A stretch of DNA of 64,000 nt from Pelodictyon phaeoclathratiforme BU-1 (GCF_000020645.1 NC_011060.1:432501-496500); one strand, 5' to 3'; positions 7,529 through 16,155 are shown, counted from the first letter of the stretch. The notes: generated by a model not told the origin, from the letters alone. Program-made: numbers and translations.

Positions 7529-9346
7529 TCAGCTATCGACCAGAGTAAGTGTAAAGCTGTTTTTTCCCCGGTTATACCCGTGATACTCAATCTCCTCAAT
7601 ACAGTACTCAAATTCCAGGCTGTAAGTGCCGGGGGCTGTATCACTTGTAATCAACGCATACTCTCGGGTAGTACACCTTGATGGTCCTAACGTGCCATAG
7701 CAAATAAGGCTTGACGCTGCAAGCTCAACTGCCATTTCATTATTAGGGAGTACATAATTTGGTATGATACGTATGGCAATAATCTTCAGACCTTTAAAAG
7801 TGATGTTGCAATAGGGGTTGCATGCTGTGATATAGATGATTTCTGTATCATGAGTTTCAATTTGGTCCTGAGGTGAGTCACCCCAATGCAGTTTAAAGCA
7901 TGGCTCCAGACTGGGGGAAATCGTTACTTCTGTGCACTCATGCAGAGTGCATGCAGGGGGATTACTATTTCCTGCAATGGTAAACTTTTTTCGAATGCTG
8001 GCGTAATATAATCGGCGTTCTTCCAGGATTACACGATAACGGCAGGGTGAGCAGCCACATCCGCAAAGAATTTCTTTCAAAAAAGTAAAATCAATGCGGC
8101 CTGTTCCGATGTAACGATCGGGATATATGGTGGATACGTAGGTCTGTACTATCTCCAGATACTCAGGTTGCGTAAGCCCGGACAAACGCGAACGGATAAT
8201 GGCAACCATAGCAGATACATGAGGAGCCGCCATCGAGGTGCCGGATAGTTGCATGAAACCACTTGAATTAACGCTAACTGGCACTGTAGACCAGATATCC
8301 TTCCCTGGAGCCGCCACATCGACGACACTTCCCCAGTTTGAGGATAACGAACTGGAAAATATCGCTCGCGCATCGTTTATGTCCGTCGCTGCTACACAAA
8401 TGACTTGCGGGTCGCTCGCCGGATAATAATTTATTGCATCGACACCATCATTTCCTGCGGCAGCTACAATAACAGGGGGTGGAGTCTGAGCAAGTGCAGC
8501 CCCGATAGCTAAAGAGATAACAGGGTCAAATGGTACCTGAACCCCCCAACTACAGTTAATGACATCAGCACCGAGCCCTATTGCCCAGTAAATGCCACTA
8601 GCCGCCATGGCGCTTCCCGTTGGCAAACTACCATATATTCTTATTCCCATGAGCTGGGCGGCAGGTGCTGCGCCGATAACGCCATACAGGTTATTTCCAC
8701 GTGCAGCGACAATACCTGCAACATGAGTACCATGACCAAGAGGATGATAATCTGTAATATCCGATATAGGGCCATTGTTTAAGTTAATGCCATGTACTCC
8801 TGGGTAGACTTCCCATAATTGATGCTGGAGCTCCGGGTGTGTTGTGTCAATTCCTGTATCTACAATGGCAACGACCGGACCACATCCTCGTGAGCAATCC
8901 CAAACAGCTTCAACATTGGTTTTTTGATGCCCCCAAAGCTGACTGTTCATCGTATCGTTGGGAGGTATCTGGAAGTTAAATAGCTTTACTTCAACTTCTT
9001 CTGTCACCGACTCTAATGCATTATTATTTTTGTACTTATGGATAAACGCATTCCGCAATTCCTGAGTCTTGAAGACCACCTGAAAACAGCGATGCAGCTT
9101 TTGTTCTTCAGGAATCATGTTTTCATAAGACTCTTTGATGCTCGATTCATCATCTATTTTTTTATCAAATTCCCCTTTGGAGAATGCCGTCAAACGGGCA
9201 GGAGAAAAAAAAACGCGCTCGAATGTTACAATACCATCACCCGTTGCGACGCTGCGTGCCTCGTCGAGCAAAAAAATGGTTTTGAAAAACAGGTTGGCTG
9301 CGGGTGGCAGAGGGTTACCGTGTTGAGTGTCTGCAGTTGCGTTCAT
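7529..9346 (-). CDS. S8 family serine peptidase (subtilase) with Cys-rich C-terminal region
   Basis: Subtilisin-type endopeptidase of 605 residues. The catalytic triad is Asp163 (VAIVDTGID), His208 (GHGTHVAGI) and Ser371 (LSGTSMAAPH), with oxyanion Asn299 in AAAGND. Residues 1-150 are a possible propeptide-like region with no visible signal peptide. After the catalytic domain comes a cysteine cluster (Cys428, 430, 432, 435) and about 170 residues of beta-rich-looking sequence with further cysteines that I do not recognise. The ATG at 9346 has a very good ribosome-binding site (AAGGAG, 8 nt upstream). It stands alone between rpsA and the era cluster in a more AT-rich pocket, which suggests an accessory gene. 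Substrate and location are unknown. Confidence 0.9.
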   Translation of the reverse strand: MNATADTQHGNPLPPAANLFFKTIFLLDEARSVATGDGIVTFERVFFSPARLTAFSKGEFDKKIDDESSIKESYENMIPEEQKLHRCFQVVFKTQELRNAFIHKYKNNNALESVTEEVEVKLFNFQIPPNDTMNSQLWGHQKTNVEAVWDCSRGCGPVVAIVDTGIDTTHPELQHQLWEVYPGVHGINLNNGPISDITDYHPLGHGTHVAGIVAARGNNLYGVIGAAPAAQLMGIRIYGSLPTGSAMAASGIYWAIGLGADVINCSWGVQVPFDPVISLAIGAALAQTPPPVIVAAAGNDGVDAINYYPASDPQVICVAATDINDARAIFSSSLSSNWGSVVDVAAPGKDIWSTVPVSVNSSGFMQLSGTSMAAPHVSAMVAIIRSRLSGLTQPEYLEIVQTYVSTIYPDRYIGTGRIDFTFLKEILCGCGCSPCRYRVILEERRLYYASIRKKFTIAGNSNPPACTLHECTEVTISPSLEPCFKLHWGDSPQDQIETHDTEIIYITACNPYCNITFKGLKIIAIRIIPNYVLPNNEMAVELAASSLICYGTLGPSRCTTREYALITSDTAPGTYSLEFEYCIEEIEYHGYNRGKNSFTLTLVDS

Positions 9347-10024
9347 TTTGAAGGCTCCTTAACGTTTAGTGTTCTCAGATATCATGAACTTGAACTCAAT
9401 TCATCATTATCGTTACTATTGTCGAAGGATAGGCGTAAAGTGTAAGTTGTGTATTGATTGTATGAAATATTTGTGAATAAAGCCAGGTATTTCTGCTTTT
9501 TTATGGTGTTGTGTCACGGATGCGCTCATGTCAGGTTTTTATTAACTCTTTTCGATAATTGTTATTATGAGGTAAAAGTGCAAAAAATGCAGACACTTGA
9601 ATATTTGCATTTGTTATACCCACTTTACAATAACGAAGGAAATAATGCCCTTCGTGTTCGCATTGCGTTTGTGCAGAAAACACTGGCCGAGAGGCTCGGT
9701 GTATGTGAGGTGCTTGGGAGTAAGTGTCAAGGAAAGCTTTTATTATGGTCGATCAGGACACAATTGAACTTCGAAGCGTTTTTTTGGGGGGAGAGCGGGG
9801 AGAGCGGGCTAATGACTGAAAAGCTCTCGTGGTTAAAGTCCATGCAGCGTAAATCCGGCGGATGCGAGGGTAAGGATTGCGTTCTTACCTGGGGAGATCT
9901 CGCCTTATGTCTGAAAGGGCGACGCAGCAATGTGGGGCAAGAAGTCAGCAGAGGCCATAATAGCCCCATGTTATAGTTTTTTTCGCTCAACCACTATATG
10001 AAGCTTGCTGTGCACCAAAGTATT
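9347..10024. other. 678-bp AT-rich accessory interval without a confident gene
   Basis: This stretch lies between the subtilase start and the HicB-like gene. It contains the subtilase promoter region and, in its right half, a segment that resembles the leader of group II intron RT genes (separate entry). A 172-codon plus-strand frame at 9458-9976 spans most of it, but it has no recognisable domain and its composition looks like non-coding RNA translated by chance. I see no other gene here. Confidence 0.5.
9780..9976 (+). mobile_element. Possible truncated group II intron fragment (5' part, RT gene missing)
   Basis: The segment includes TTACCTGGGGAGATCT (about 9885-9900) and GAAGTCAGCAGAGGCCATAA (9941-9960). 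From memory, these resemble conserved blocks that lie just upstream of reverse-transcriptase ORFs in bacterial group II introns. No reverse-transcriptase sequence follows: the similarity stops near 9975 and the HicB-like gene begins at 10025 on the other strand. If real, this is a dead 5' fragment. The call rests on remembered motifs, not on a folded structure or a search. Confidence 0.35.
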
Positions 10025-10240
10025 TCAGGCATACATAAGACGACGACCATTAGGTTCCGGAATTGGGTCACCGAACTCTGTTGCCGTATCTATCCAAAGA
10101 AGCATCGCCTCATTTACATTCGCAAGGGCCTCCTCCTGTGAGGCACCATGTGCCATGCAACCAGGAAGTTCCGGGATTTCAGCAATAAAAGCGCTATCCT
10201 CTTCGCTCCAGTATAAGATGGTCTCATATTTGTGTCTCAT
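10025..10240 (-). CDS. HicB-like antitoxin-family protein (solitary)
   Basis: A 71-residue protein with the short HicB fold signature: Y-x-x-I-L-Y-W-S-E-E-D, a central PELPGCMAHG block, and EEALANVNEAMLLWI. In HicAB toxin-antitoxin pairs such proteins bind the HicA mRNA-interferase toxin. Many genomes also hold solitary copies of unknown role. No HicA-sized gene is next to it: era lies 20 bp upstream on the same strand, and downstream is non-coding. The start is ATG at 10240. It lacks the C-terminal DNA-binding domain of longer HicB proteins. It may be transcribed with era. Confidence 0.8.
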   Translation of the reverse strand: MRHKYETILYWSEEDSAFIAEIPELPGCMAHGASQEEALANVNEAMLLWIDTATEFGDPIPEPNGRRLMYA

Positions 10241-10260
10241 TTTCGCCCGCCAAAAGGTAT

Positions 10261-11181
10261 TTAATGATATCCGTAACTTTTCAGGAAGTTCTGATTCTTT
10301 CGCCAGTCGGGCCGAACCTTGATAAAGAGCTCAAGGAAGACCGGGCGGCCCAGCATCTCCTCAATATCCTTTCTTGCCGTCTGGCCAAGCTTCTTCAGAG
10401 CGGCCCCCTTGCTGCCGATCAGAATCTGTTTCTGAGTCTCCCGTTCAACGATAACCGAACAGCGGATAAGATCCTTTCTTGTTGGATCATTTTCGTACTG
10501 TTCGCGGAACTCATCAATAACCACTTCGGTAGAGTAGGGAACCTCACGGCCATAGAGCAGAAATATTTTTTCGCGGATAATTTCACTCACGAAAAAGCGT
10601 TCCGGAGCCGTACTGAGCGTATCTTCCGGATAGAGCGGATAGTCGAGCGGAAGAAACGGCTGAATGGTCTCGATAAGCTGCGGGAGGTTAGTCGCTTTCA
10701 ATGCCGAAACCGAGAGCACGGCAGCCGGGTTCCAGCTCTTTCTGACGAACGCCTCAGCCTCCTCCTGACGTTCAGCGCTGACCAGGTCACATTTATTCAG
10801 AACAGCAATAACCGGTTTTCCCGCTGGTTTCAGCCAGTTGCCAAAAAGCTCTTCGGCGAAAGGGCGGTCAAAAAAATCCTTTTTTCCTGAAAAGGGGAGC
10901 AGGGCAATGACCACATCGGCATCTTTCAGCGTATCGCGGATCACTCCAAGCATCGATTCATGAAGTTTTTGTTGCGGCTTCATGATTCCCGGCGTATCAA
11001 GAAAGATAATCTGACACTTTTCGTTATGGTAGATACCGGTAATTTTTTTTCTGGTAGTTTGCGGCTTGGGTGTTACAATGGAGAGCTTGTAGTCGAGCAG
11101 CTCGTTAAGCAGGGTAGATTTGCCTGCATTGGGCGGCCCGATGATAATGGCGAAACCGCAGGAAAAAGGAGAAGATGACAT
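10261..11181 (-). CDS. era: GTPase Era
   Basis: Ras-like GTPase that binds 16S rRNA during 30S maturation. The 306 residues hold G1 (GPPNAGKSTLLNEL), G3 (FLDTPGI), G4 (NKCD) and a C-terminal KH RNA-binding domain with ILIGSKGAALKKLG. Length and domain order are normal for the family. The start at 11181 is an ATG. It is divergent from rodA over 105 bp. The HicB-like gene lies 20 bp downstream. Confidence 0.96.
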   Translation of the reverse strand: MSSSPFSCGFAIIIGPPNAGKSTLLNELLDYKLSIVTPKPQTTRKKITGIYHNEKCQIIFLDTPGIMKPQQKLHESMLGVIRDTLKDADVVIALLPFSGKKDFFDRPFAEELFGNWLKPAGKPVIAVLNKCDLVSAERQEEAEAFVRKSWNPAAVLSVSALKATNLPQLIETIQPFLPLDYPLYPEDTLSTAPERFFVSEIIREKIFLLYGREVPYSTEVVIDEFREQYENDPTRKDLIRCSVIVERETQKQILIGSKGAALKKLGQTARKDIEEMLGRPVFLELFIKVRPDWRKNQNFLKSYGYH

Positions 11182-11286
11182 GGAACTTTTTTATAAAAGG
11201 TTCAATCTGTTTGCACAAATACAATACTGACTATACTAAATTACCATCTGTCATGATAATGAAAAAAGGGTAAGCTCAATACGCAA

Positions 11287-12525
11287 ATGGAAAAACAATC
11301 CAAACTTGATCTCTCGCTTCTGCTATCGATGTCGGGGCTTATTGTTTTCGGGCTCATGGCCATTTACAGCGCAACAAACGGAACGGGCGACACAACCCTT
11401 TTTTACCGACAGTTGGTCTGGGCTATCGTTGGCGTGGTCGCCTTGCTCTTTGTCTACTATAACGATGTTCGTTTTATCAGGGATAACTCCTATATCTTTT
11501 ACGCTGTCGGGCTGCTGCTTCTGGTGGCCGTTCTGATTTTTGGTAAAAAAATAGCAGGACAGACAAGCTGGATGAAAATTGGTTTTTTGAGTTTTCAGCC
11601 CTCTGAAATAGCCAAGATGGCGACCATTCTTGCACTCGCAAGATTTCTTTCCGATGACGAAACGGACATCAGCTCAATTCCCCATCTGCTGGTTGCCCTT
11701 GCAATTCCCTTTTTCCCCGTCCTGCTCATCATGCTGCAACCGGATATGGGAACCATGCTTACCTTTTTGCCCCTGATTGCCTCCATGCTCATTCTTGCAG
11801 GATTTGATATCTATGTTCTGATGTTGATTGTTTTTCCCGTCATTCTCATGATTTCCGGTTTCTTCAATATCTATTTTATTTTTGTTCTTGCATTGCTTCT
11901 GATGACCATACTACGTCTTCAACATACGAAATTCAACGTTCATCAGTTGTTTGTTATCGGCTCAGGTCTTGCTGCCAGTCTTTTTACCCACAATTTTGCC
12001 AGTGAAATTCTCAAGCCTCATCAGATAAAAAGAATTCAGACCTTTATTGATCCCATGTCAGATCCAAGAGGCGCAGGATATAACGCCCTCCAGGCTAAAA
12101 TAGCGATCAGTTCAGGCGGTTTTTTTGGTAAAGGATTTCTTGAAGGAACTCAGACGCAACTGCGTTTTATTCCCGCACAGTGGACTGATTTTATTTTTTG
12201 TGTTATTGCCGAAGAGCTTGGTTTTATTGGAGCATCCCTTTTGATTGCGCTTTTTCTTGCGCTGATTCTCAGAATAATCTGGGCTATTCATTCAATAAAC
12301 AACAAATTCGTTGAACTCACACTTGCCGGATTCGTTTCGCTCTTATGTGTCCATGTGATTATCAATATTGGTATGACGCTTGGCATGATTCCGGTCATTG
12401 GAGTTCCTCTTCCTTTTGTCTCTTATGGCGGCTCTTCTCTGGTCGGAAATATGATTATGGTTGGGCTGGCAATGAATTTCCTTCGGAACAAAAGAACTCT
12501 CGGTTATTCCGGAAGGTTGGGATAA
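11287..12525 (+). CDS. rodA: Rod shape-determining protein RodA (SEDS glycosyltransferase)
   Basis: SEDS-family peptidoglycan polymerase of the elongasome, an integral membrane protein of 412 residues with about ten hydrophobic segments. Family marks are FLSFQPSEIAKMATILALA, the LLIMLQPDMGTMLTFLP block, DPRGAGYNALQAKIAISSGG, and the C-terminal GVPLPFVSYGGSSLVGNM. RodA is preferred over FtsW because of sequence style and genomic isolation from the division cluster, but the two are close. An ATG start at 11287 follows a GGGTAAGC region. A terminator follows directly. Confidence 0.9.
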   Translation: MEKQSKLDLSLLLSMSGLIVFGLMAIYSATNGTGDTTLFYRQLVWAIVGVVALLFVYYNDVRFIRDNSYIFYAVGLLLLVAVLIFGKKIAGQTSWMKIGFLSFQPSEIAKMATILALARFLSDDETDISSIPHLLVALAIPFFPVLLIMLQPDMGTMLTFLPLIASMLILAGFDIYVLMLIVFPVILMISGFFNIYFIFVLALLLMTILRLQHTKFNVHQLFVIGSGLAASLFTHNFASEILKPHQIKRIQTFIDPMSDPRGAGYNALQAKIAISSGGFFGKGFLEGTQTQLRFIPAQWTDFIFCVIAEELGFIGASLLIALFLALILRIIWAIHSINNKFVELTLAGFVSLLCVHVIINIGMTLGMIPVIGVPLPFVSYGGSSLVGNMIMVGLAMNFLRNKRTLGYSGRLG

Positions 12526-12529
12526 AACG

Positions 12530-12557
12530 AAAAAAGCGCATGGTGATGCGCTTTTTT
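12530..12557 (+). terminator. Bidirectional rho-independent terminator
   Basis: GCGCAT/ATGCGC stem with a 4-nt loop, flanked by six A and six T. It lies between the convergent rodA (plus) and the HTH protein gene (minus) and can serve both. Confidence 0.9.
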
Positions 12558-12582
12558 CCCTGAAAGGCTCCTTCGCAGGAGT

Positions 12583-13038
12583 TCACCTGATTCTGTAGAC
12601 AAAACGTTTGCCCTCTTTTCCTGTCGGGACACGGTCGATTTCCGGATCAGCCACCCCATACTTGTTAAACCAGAGGCTCACGGTTGTTCCCTTTATATTC
12701 AGTGCCTCAGCAATATCCCGTGGTTTGAAGCTCTTGTCAGGATTCGTCCGGAGCAACTCCTTGATTGATGCGCCAAGCTGGCCGCGTGCAAACTTCGAAC
12801 TGGCAGTTGGAACAGAAGCAGCTCCCTCAAGCCTCGAAAGGTTTGTTTCAAGCTTTTTTATAACGTTTGCAAGCTCATCTTCCAGGGGCCTCACTTTTTC
12901 ATTGAACTCTTTCTGAATCAAATTGATCTCTGCCTGCAGATTCTTTTTTTCTTCAACAAGTGACTGAAAATAATCAATCCTTTGAATAAAAAGATCATAT
13001 TTGTCAGGCGATCCACTCTCTTTTATTATAGCGCTCAT
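12583..13038 (-). CDS. Coiled-coil protein with C-terminal winged-helix-like domain
   Basis: A 151-residue protein of unknown function. Residues about 10-75 are rich in heptad-like Leu/Ile/Lys/Glu and probably form a coiled coil (EKKNLQAEINLIQKEFNEK). Residues about 85-150 look like a small helix-turn-helix domain (IKELLRTNPDKSFKPRDIAEALN, then GTTVSLWFNKYG), ending in a basic strand. I chose ATG 13038, which is preceded by an AGAGAGAG-type ribosome-binding site; a longer frame to 13146 has no such site. It is divergent from mtaB and convergent with rodA. A DNA- or RNA-binding regulator is a reasonable inference, but I know no name for it. Confidence 0.75.
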   Translation of the reverse strand: MSAIIKESGSPDKYDLFIQRIDYFQSLVEEKKNLQAEINLIQKEFNEKVRPLEDELANVIKKLETNLSRLEGAASVPTASSKFARGQLGASIKELLRTNPDKSFKPRDIAEALNIKGTTVSLWFNKYGVADPEIDRVPTGKEGKRFVYRIR

Positions 13039-13210
13039 GGTACTCTCTCTTTGTGTTTTGAACAGCAATATCGTTATTCGGCTTAAATATATACTAATAT
13101 CTTTATCCCTGCAAGACGATACTATTGAGTCATCATGGTTTGTCATTTATTGTTTTTTCTTTATAATGACGAGCGCTTTCAGAGTATGACAAAGTGAGAA
13201 AAAGAATAAT

Positions 13211-14572
13211 ATGAAAGAACATAGCAATAAAAAAGTTGCTGCTGTAACACTTGGATGTAAACTGAACTATGCCGAAACATCCACTATTCTTGATCAATTG
13301 TCCAAAAAAGGCTGGCTGTTATCGTCGATTGGGGAGAGAGCAGATCTTATTATTATTCATACCTGTGCAGTGACAAAACAGGCAGAACAGAAATGTCGTC
13401 AAAAAATAAGGGCGATTAAAAGAAAAAATCCCTCCAGCAAAATTGCTGTTATTGGTTGTTATTCCCAGTTCAACCCTGAAGCGCTTTCCGCAATAGATGG
13501 AATAGATGCAATCCTCGGCAGTAACGATAAATTTGACATAAAACGATATGAAGATATTCTGCTCGGGACGGAGCCATCACCCCTTGTCAGGGTTACGCCA
13601 GCCAACACGATTGAAAAGGTATACCCAGGCTATTCACTGCCGGCAGCAGCAAGTTGTGAACGAACCCGTGCATTTTTGAAAATACAGGATGGTTGCGACA
13701 ATGGCTGTTCCTACTGTGCAATTCCCCTGATCAGGGGAGGGTCACGATCCCTGCCTGCTGCCCATATTGTCGAGCGAGCCCATCTGCTGGCCTCGTCCGG
13801 ATATCGGGAGATTGTGCTTACCGGTGTCAATACCGGTGATTATCGTTCTGGAGGCCTCAAGCTGAAAGAGCTGTTACGCATGCTTGAAGAGGTCAGTATC
13901 AGTCGTATTCGTATCAGCTCCATAGAGCCCGACATTGTTGACCGTGAGCTGATTGCACTTGTTGCAGGATCAAAAAAAATTGTACCCCATTTTCATATTC
14001 CCCTTCAAAGTGGTTCCGACAGAATCCTCAGGGCCATGCGCCGCCATTACGATACGGCACTCTATCGCGACCGGGTGTTGATGTCGGTTGAAAACATTGC
14101 TGACTGTGCAATTGGAGCCGATGTCATGGTTGGCTATCCAGGAGAAACAGAAGAAGATTTTCTGAAGATGTACCATTTTATTGAAGAACTTCCTCTTGCC
14201 TCCCTTCATGTGTTCAGTTGTTCAATTCGTCCCGGAACCCGGCTTGCCCTCCAGATCACAAACAGTGAGCGCAAACCCGTTGAATCCGCAGAGATCGCCC
14301 GGCGCTACAGCGAACTTGCAGAGCTTGGCCGTCGGCATGAAGCCCGCTTCAAGGCACGTTATACCGGAAAAGAGTGCATGGTACTCATCGAGCGCTCAAA
14401 GCCCGTGGAGGCGGGGCAGCCCGCATACAGCGGTTATACCCGAAACTACCTCAGAGTCCTGGTTGAGAGCAACGAAAGCCAATTGCAACACACCCTTCCA
14501 GGAAATGAAGTGCCGGTACGGATCGACTCCCTCGATGAGGATTTGAATTTAAAAGGGAGAGTGCTATCTTGA
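13211..14572 (+). CDS. mtaB: tRNA (t6A37)-methylthiotransferase MtaB-type radical SAM enzyme
   Basis: Methylthiotransferase family (MiaB/RimO/MtaB) of 453 residues. The N-terminal cluster domain has Cys16 (TLGCKLNYAET), Cys52 (HTCAVT) and Cys83 (IGCYSQ). The radical-SAM motif is Cys162-x3-Cys166-x2-Cys169 (GCDNGCSYC). A TRAM-like tail starts near residue 380. The TLGCKLN start and HTCAVT pattern match the MtaB subgroup, which thiomethylates t6A37 in tRNA, rather than MiaB or RimO. The ATG is at 13211. It is followed by apt 51 bp downstream, possibly in one transcript. Confidence 0.88.
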   Translation: MKEHSNKKVAAVTLGCKLNYAETSTILDQLSKKGWLLSSIGERADLIIIHTCAVTKQAEQKCRQKIRAIKRKNPSSKIAVIGCYSQFNPEALSAIDGIDAILGSNDKFDIKRYEDILLGTEPSPLVRVTPANTIEKVYPGYSLPAAASCERTRAFLKIQDGCDNGCSYCAIPLIRGGSRSLPAAHIVERAHLLASSGYREIVLTGVNTGDYRSGGLKLKELLRMLEEVSISRIRISSIEPDIVDRELIALVAGSKKIVPHFHIPLQSGSDRILRAMRRHYDTALYRDRVLMSVENIADCAIGADVMVGYPGETEEDFLKMYHFIEELPLASLHVFSCSIRPGTRLALQITNSERKPVESAEIARRYSELAELGRRHEARFKARYTGKECMVLIERSKPVEAGQPAYSGYTRNYLRVLVESNESQLQHTLPGNEVPVRIDSLDEDLNLKGRVLS

Positions 14573-14623
14573 TTTTCATGCCCTGTTCTTCTCTCTTCTT
14601 ATTAACAAAATCATTCAGAATCC

Positions 14624-15157
14624 ATGCCCATTAAATCCCGTATTCGTTCCATTCCCGACTATCCAAAAAAAGGGATCCTCTTTCGCGATATCACCACACT
14701 CATCAAGGATCCGGTTGGTTTCCGGCTGGTTATTGACAGTTTGACGCAGCACTATCTGCAAGAGGGGATGGATTTTGATGTTATCGTCGGTATTGAGGCG
14801 CGGGGATTCATTATTGGTGGTGCGCTCTCCTATGCGCTTGGCAAAGGCTTCATTCCCGTCAGAAAGCCCGGAAAACTGCCTGCTGATGTTGTTTCGCAGG
14901 AGTACCAGCTTGAGTACGGAAGTGACACGATCGAAATTCATGTAGACGCGCTCGTTGCAGGTCAGAAAGTTCTTCTTGTTGACGATCTGCTGGCAACCGG
15001 AGGCACAGCCCTTGCAGCCGCAGCATTGGTAGAAAAGGTTGGCGGCATTGTCGCCGAGATGGCATTTATTGTCAATCTTCCCGACATCGGAGGAGAGAGA
15101 AAAATCCTTGAAAAGGGCTACAGCATCTACTCCCTTACCGATTTTGAAGGCGAATAA
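14624..15157 (+). CDS. apt: Adenine phosphoribosyltransferase
   Basis: Purine salvage enzyme that makes AMP from adenine and PRPP in the cytoplasm. The 177-residue protein begins IKSRIRSIPDYPKKGILFRD, a typical Apt opening. It has the GIEARGFIIGGALSYALGKG block and the PRPP-binding loop VLLVDDLLATGGTA near residue 124. Length is normal. It follows mtaB by 51 bp on the same strand. A short hairpin lies about 50 bp after the stop. Confidence 0.96.
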   Translation: MPIKSRIRSIPDYPKKGILFRDITTLIKDPVGFRLVIDSLTQHYLQEGMDFDVIVGIEARGFIIGGALSYALGKGFIPVRKPGKLPADVVSQEYQLEYGSDTIEIHVDALVAGQKVLLVDDLLATGGTALAAAALVEKVGGIVAEMAFIVNLPDIGGERKILEKGYSIYSLTDFEGE

Positions 15158-15205
15158 CGAAAAGTTCACCCGATAGCGCATCTCCCTCGCATCGCAAGCT
15201 CATGA

Positions 15206-15227
15206 AACGGCAGTTACGGCTGCCGTT
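15206..15227. terminator. Hairpin downstream of apt (weak terminator candidate)
   Basis: An 8-bp perfect stem (AACGGCAG/CTGCCGTT) with a 6-nt loop sits between the convergent apt and HU-family genes. There is no T-run, so intrinsic termination is uncertain. The rest of the 262-bp gap shows nothing I can name. Confidence 0.45.
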
Positions 15228-15419
15228 CATCTCCCCTCAGCATGTGCACTCACGACCCCTTCATCTCCTTCAGGGCATCATGCTCCAATTCATTCTGACG
15301 CCAGGCTCTTCACTCAGCGTTGCAGGAATGCTGCACGAAAACAACACACCGACAAGCCCTCACATGCTGACGGTCGCGCCCAGGGAACTCCCTGACGGCT
15401 ATCACCTCTGTTGGCAGAG

Positions 15420-15728
15420 TTATTCAGTATCGCTCTTCAGGCTTTCACTTACCGCATGTTTGAACTCTTTCGAGATTTTGAATGTCGGCACGTTTTTGGG
15501 CTCCACCGTCACCTTCTCGCCTGTTCGCGGGTTTCTTGCCTGACGAAAATTTTTATGCCTGATATTGAATGAGCCAAAACCCCTGATCTCAATTCGCTTT
15601 CCGGTTTTCAGTGAATCAATGATGCTTTCAAACAGGCTGTCAACCACCGATTCCGTTTCATTTTTTGTCAAGCCGGTTTTGTGCGCGATAACATTGACAA
15701 GATCAGCCTTTGTGGTCGTTTTTCCCAT
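15420..15728 (-). CDS. HU/IHF-family DNA-binding protein
   Basis: A nucleoid-associated protein of 102 residues. It opens KADLVNVIAHKTGLTKNETE and has the dimer core FGSFNIRHKNFRQARNPRTG, followed by the DNA-binding arm pattern and KNVPTFKISKEFK. The RxxRNPRTGE and VPTFKxS/KxF pattern fits HU and IHF alike, and I do not choose between hup and ihf names. ATG at 15728. It is convergent with apt and lies 37 bp downstream of the TauE/SafE-like gene's stop on the same strand. Confidence 0.93.
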   Translation of the reverse strand: MGKTTTKADLVNVIAHKTGLTKNETESVVDSLFESIIDSLKTGKRIEIRGFGSFNIRHKNFRQARNPRTGEKVTVEPKNVPTFKISKEFKHAVSESLKSDTE

Positions 15729-15765
15729 GGTAATGGACGGTTCAGATTATTAATGAAGTATCTGC

Positions 15766-16137
15766 TTATTTAAACCAAAGATGAAGAGCGACAATTCCCA
15801 TAAAAACAGCAAAAGCCTTGCGGAGAGTATCACTTGAAAGATGGATTGCTATTTTAGCTCCAAAATAGGCCCCTGTAAAGAGCCCGGCGGCAATAAGAAG
15901 AGCAATCCAGATGTTCGTTGTCGAAATTTTTCCGGAATGATAATACTCAATCACTCCAAGCAGACCAACCGGCAGAAGCAGCGCCACAAGCGACGTAGCA
16001 ATAGCGCTCTGCTGCGTCATGCCAAAGAGCAGCACCAAAGCAGGGACAATGATGATGCCTCCTCCGACGCCGAACATGCCCGAAAGGATACCAGCCGAAA
16101 CGCCGAGAAAAAGCAAAGCAGCGATATGCATTGGCAT
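15766..16137 (-). CDS. Half-length TauE/SafE-family membrane permease
   Basis: A 123-residue protein with about four hydrophobic helices. It carries the glycine-rich family motif GILSGMFGVGGGIIIVPALV near residue 20. Full TauE/SafE (DUF81) anion exporters are about 250 residues with an internal duplication, so this is one repeat, presumably active as a dimer. It lies 18 bp after the ftsH stop on the same strand and is likely co-transcribed. The substrate is unknown; sulfite/sulfonate export is known for some family members, and a sulfur-related role in a sulfur oxidiser is only inference. Confidence 0.85.
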   Translation of the reverse strand: MPMHIAALLFLGVSAGILSGMFGVGGGIIIVPALVLLFGMTQQSAIATSLVALLLPVGLLGVIEYYHSGKISTTNIWIALLIAAGLFTGAYFGAKIAIHLSSDTLRKAFAVFMGIVALHLWFK

Positions 16138-16155
16138 TTTTGCAGTGATCTCCGG

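Noticed and set aside
9458..9976. A 172-residue plus-strand frame in the accessory pocket.
   Set aside because: No domain, irregular composition, and its C-terminal half coincides with the suspected intron RNA fragment; better read as non-coding.
10241..10260. A HicA toxin gene adjacent to the HicB-like gene.
   Set aside because: Only 20 bp separates it from era, and the other side is non-coding; no HicA-sized frame with its motif was seen.
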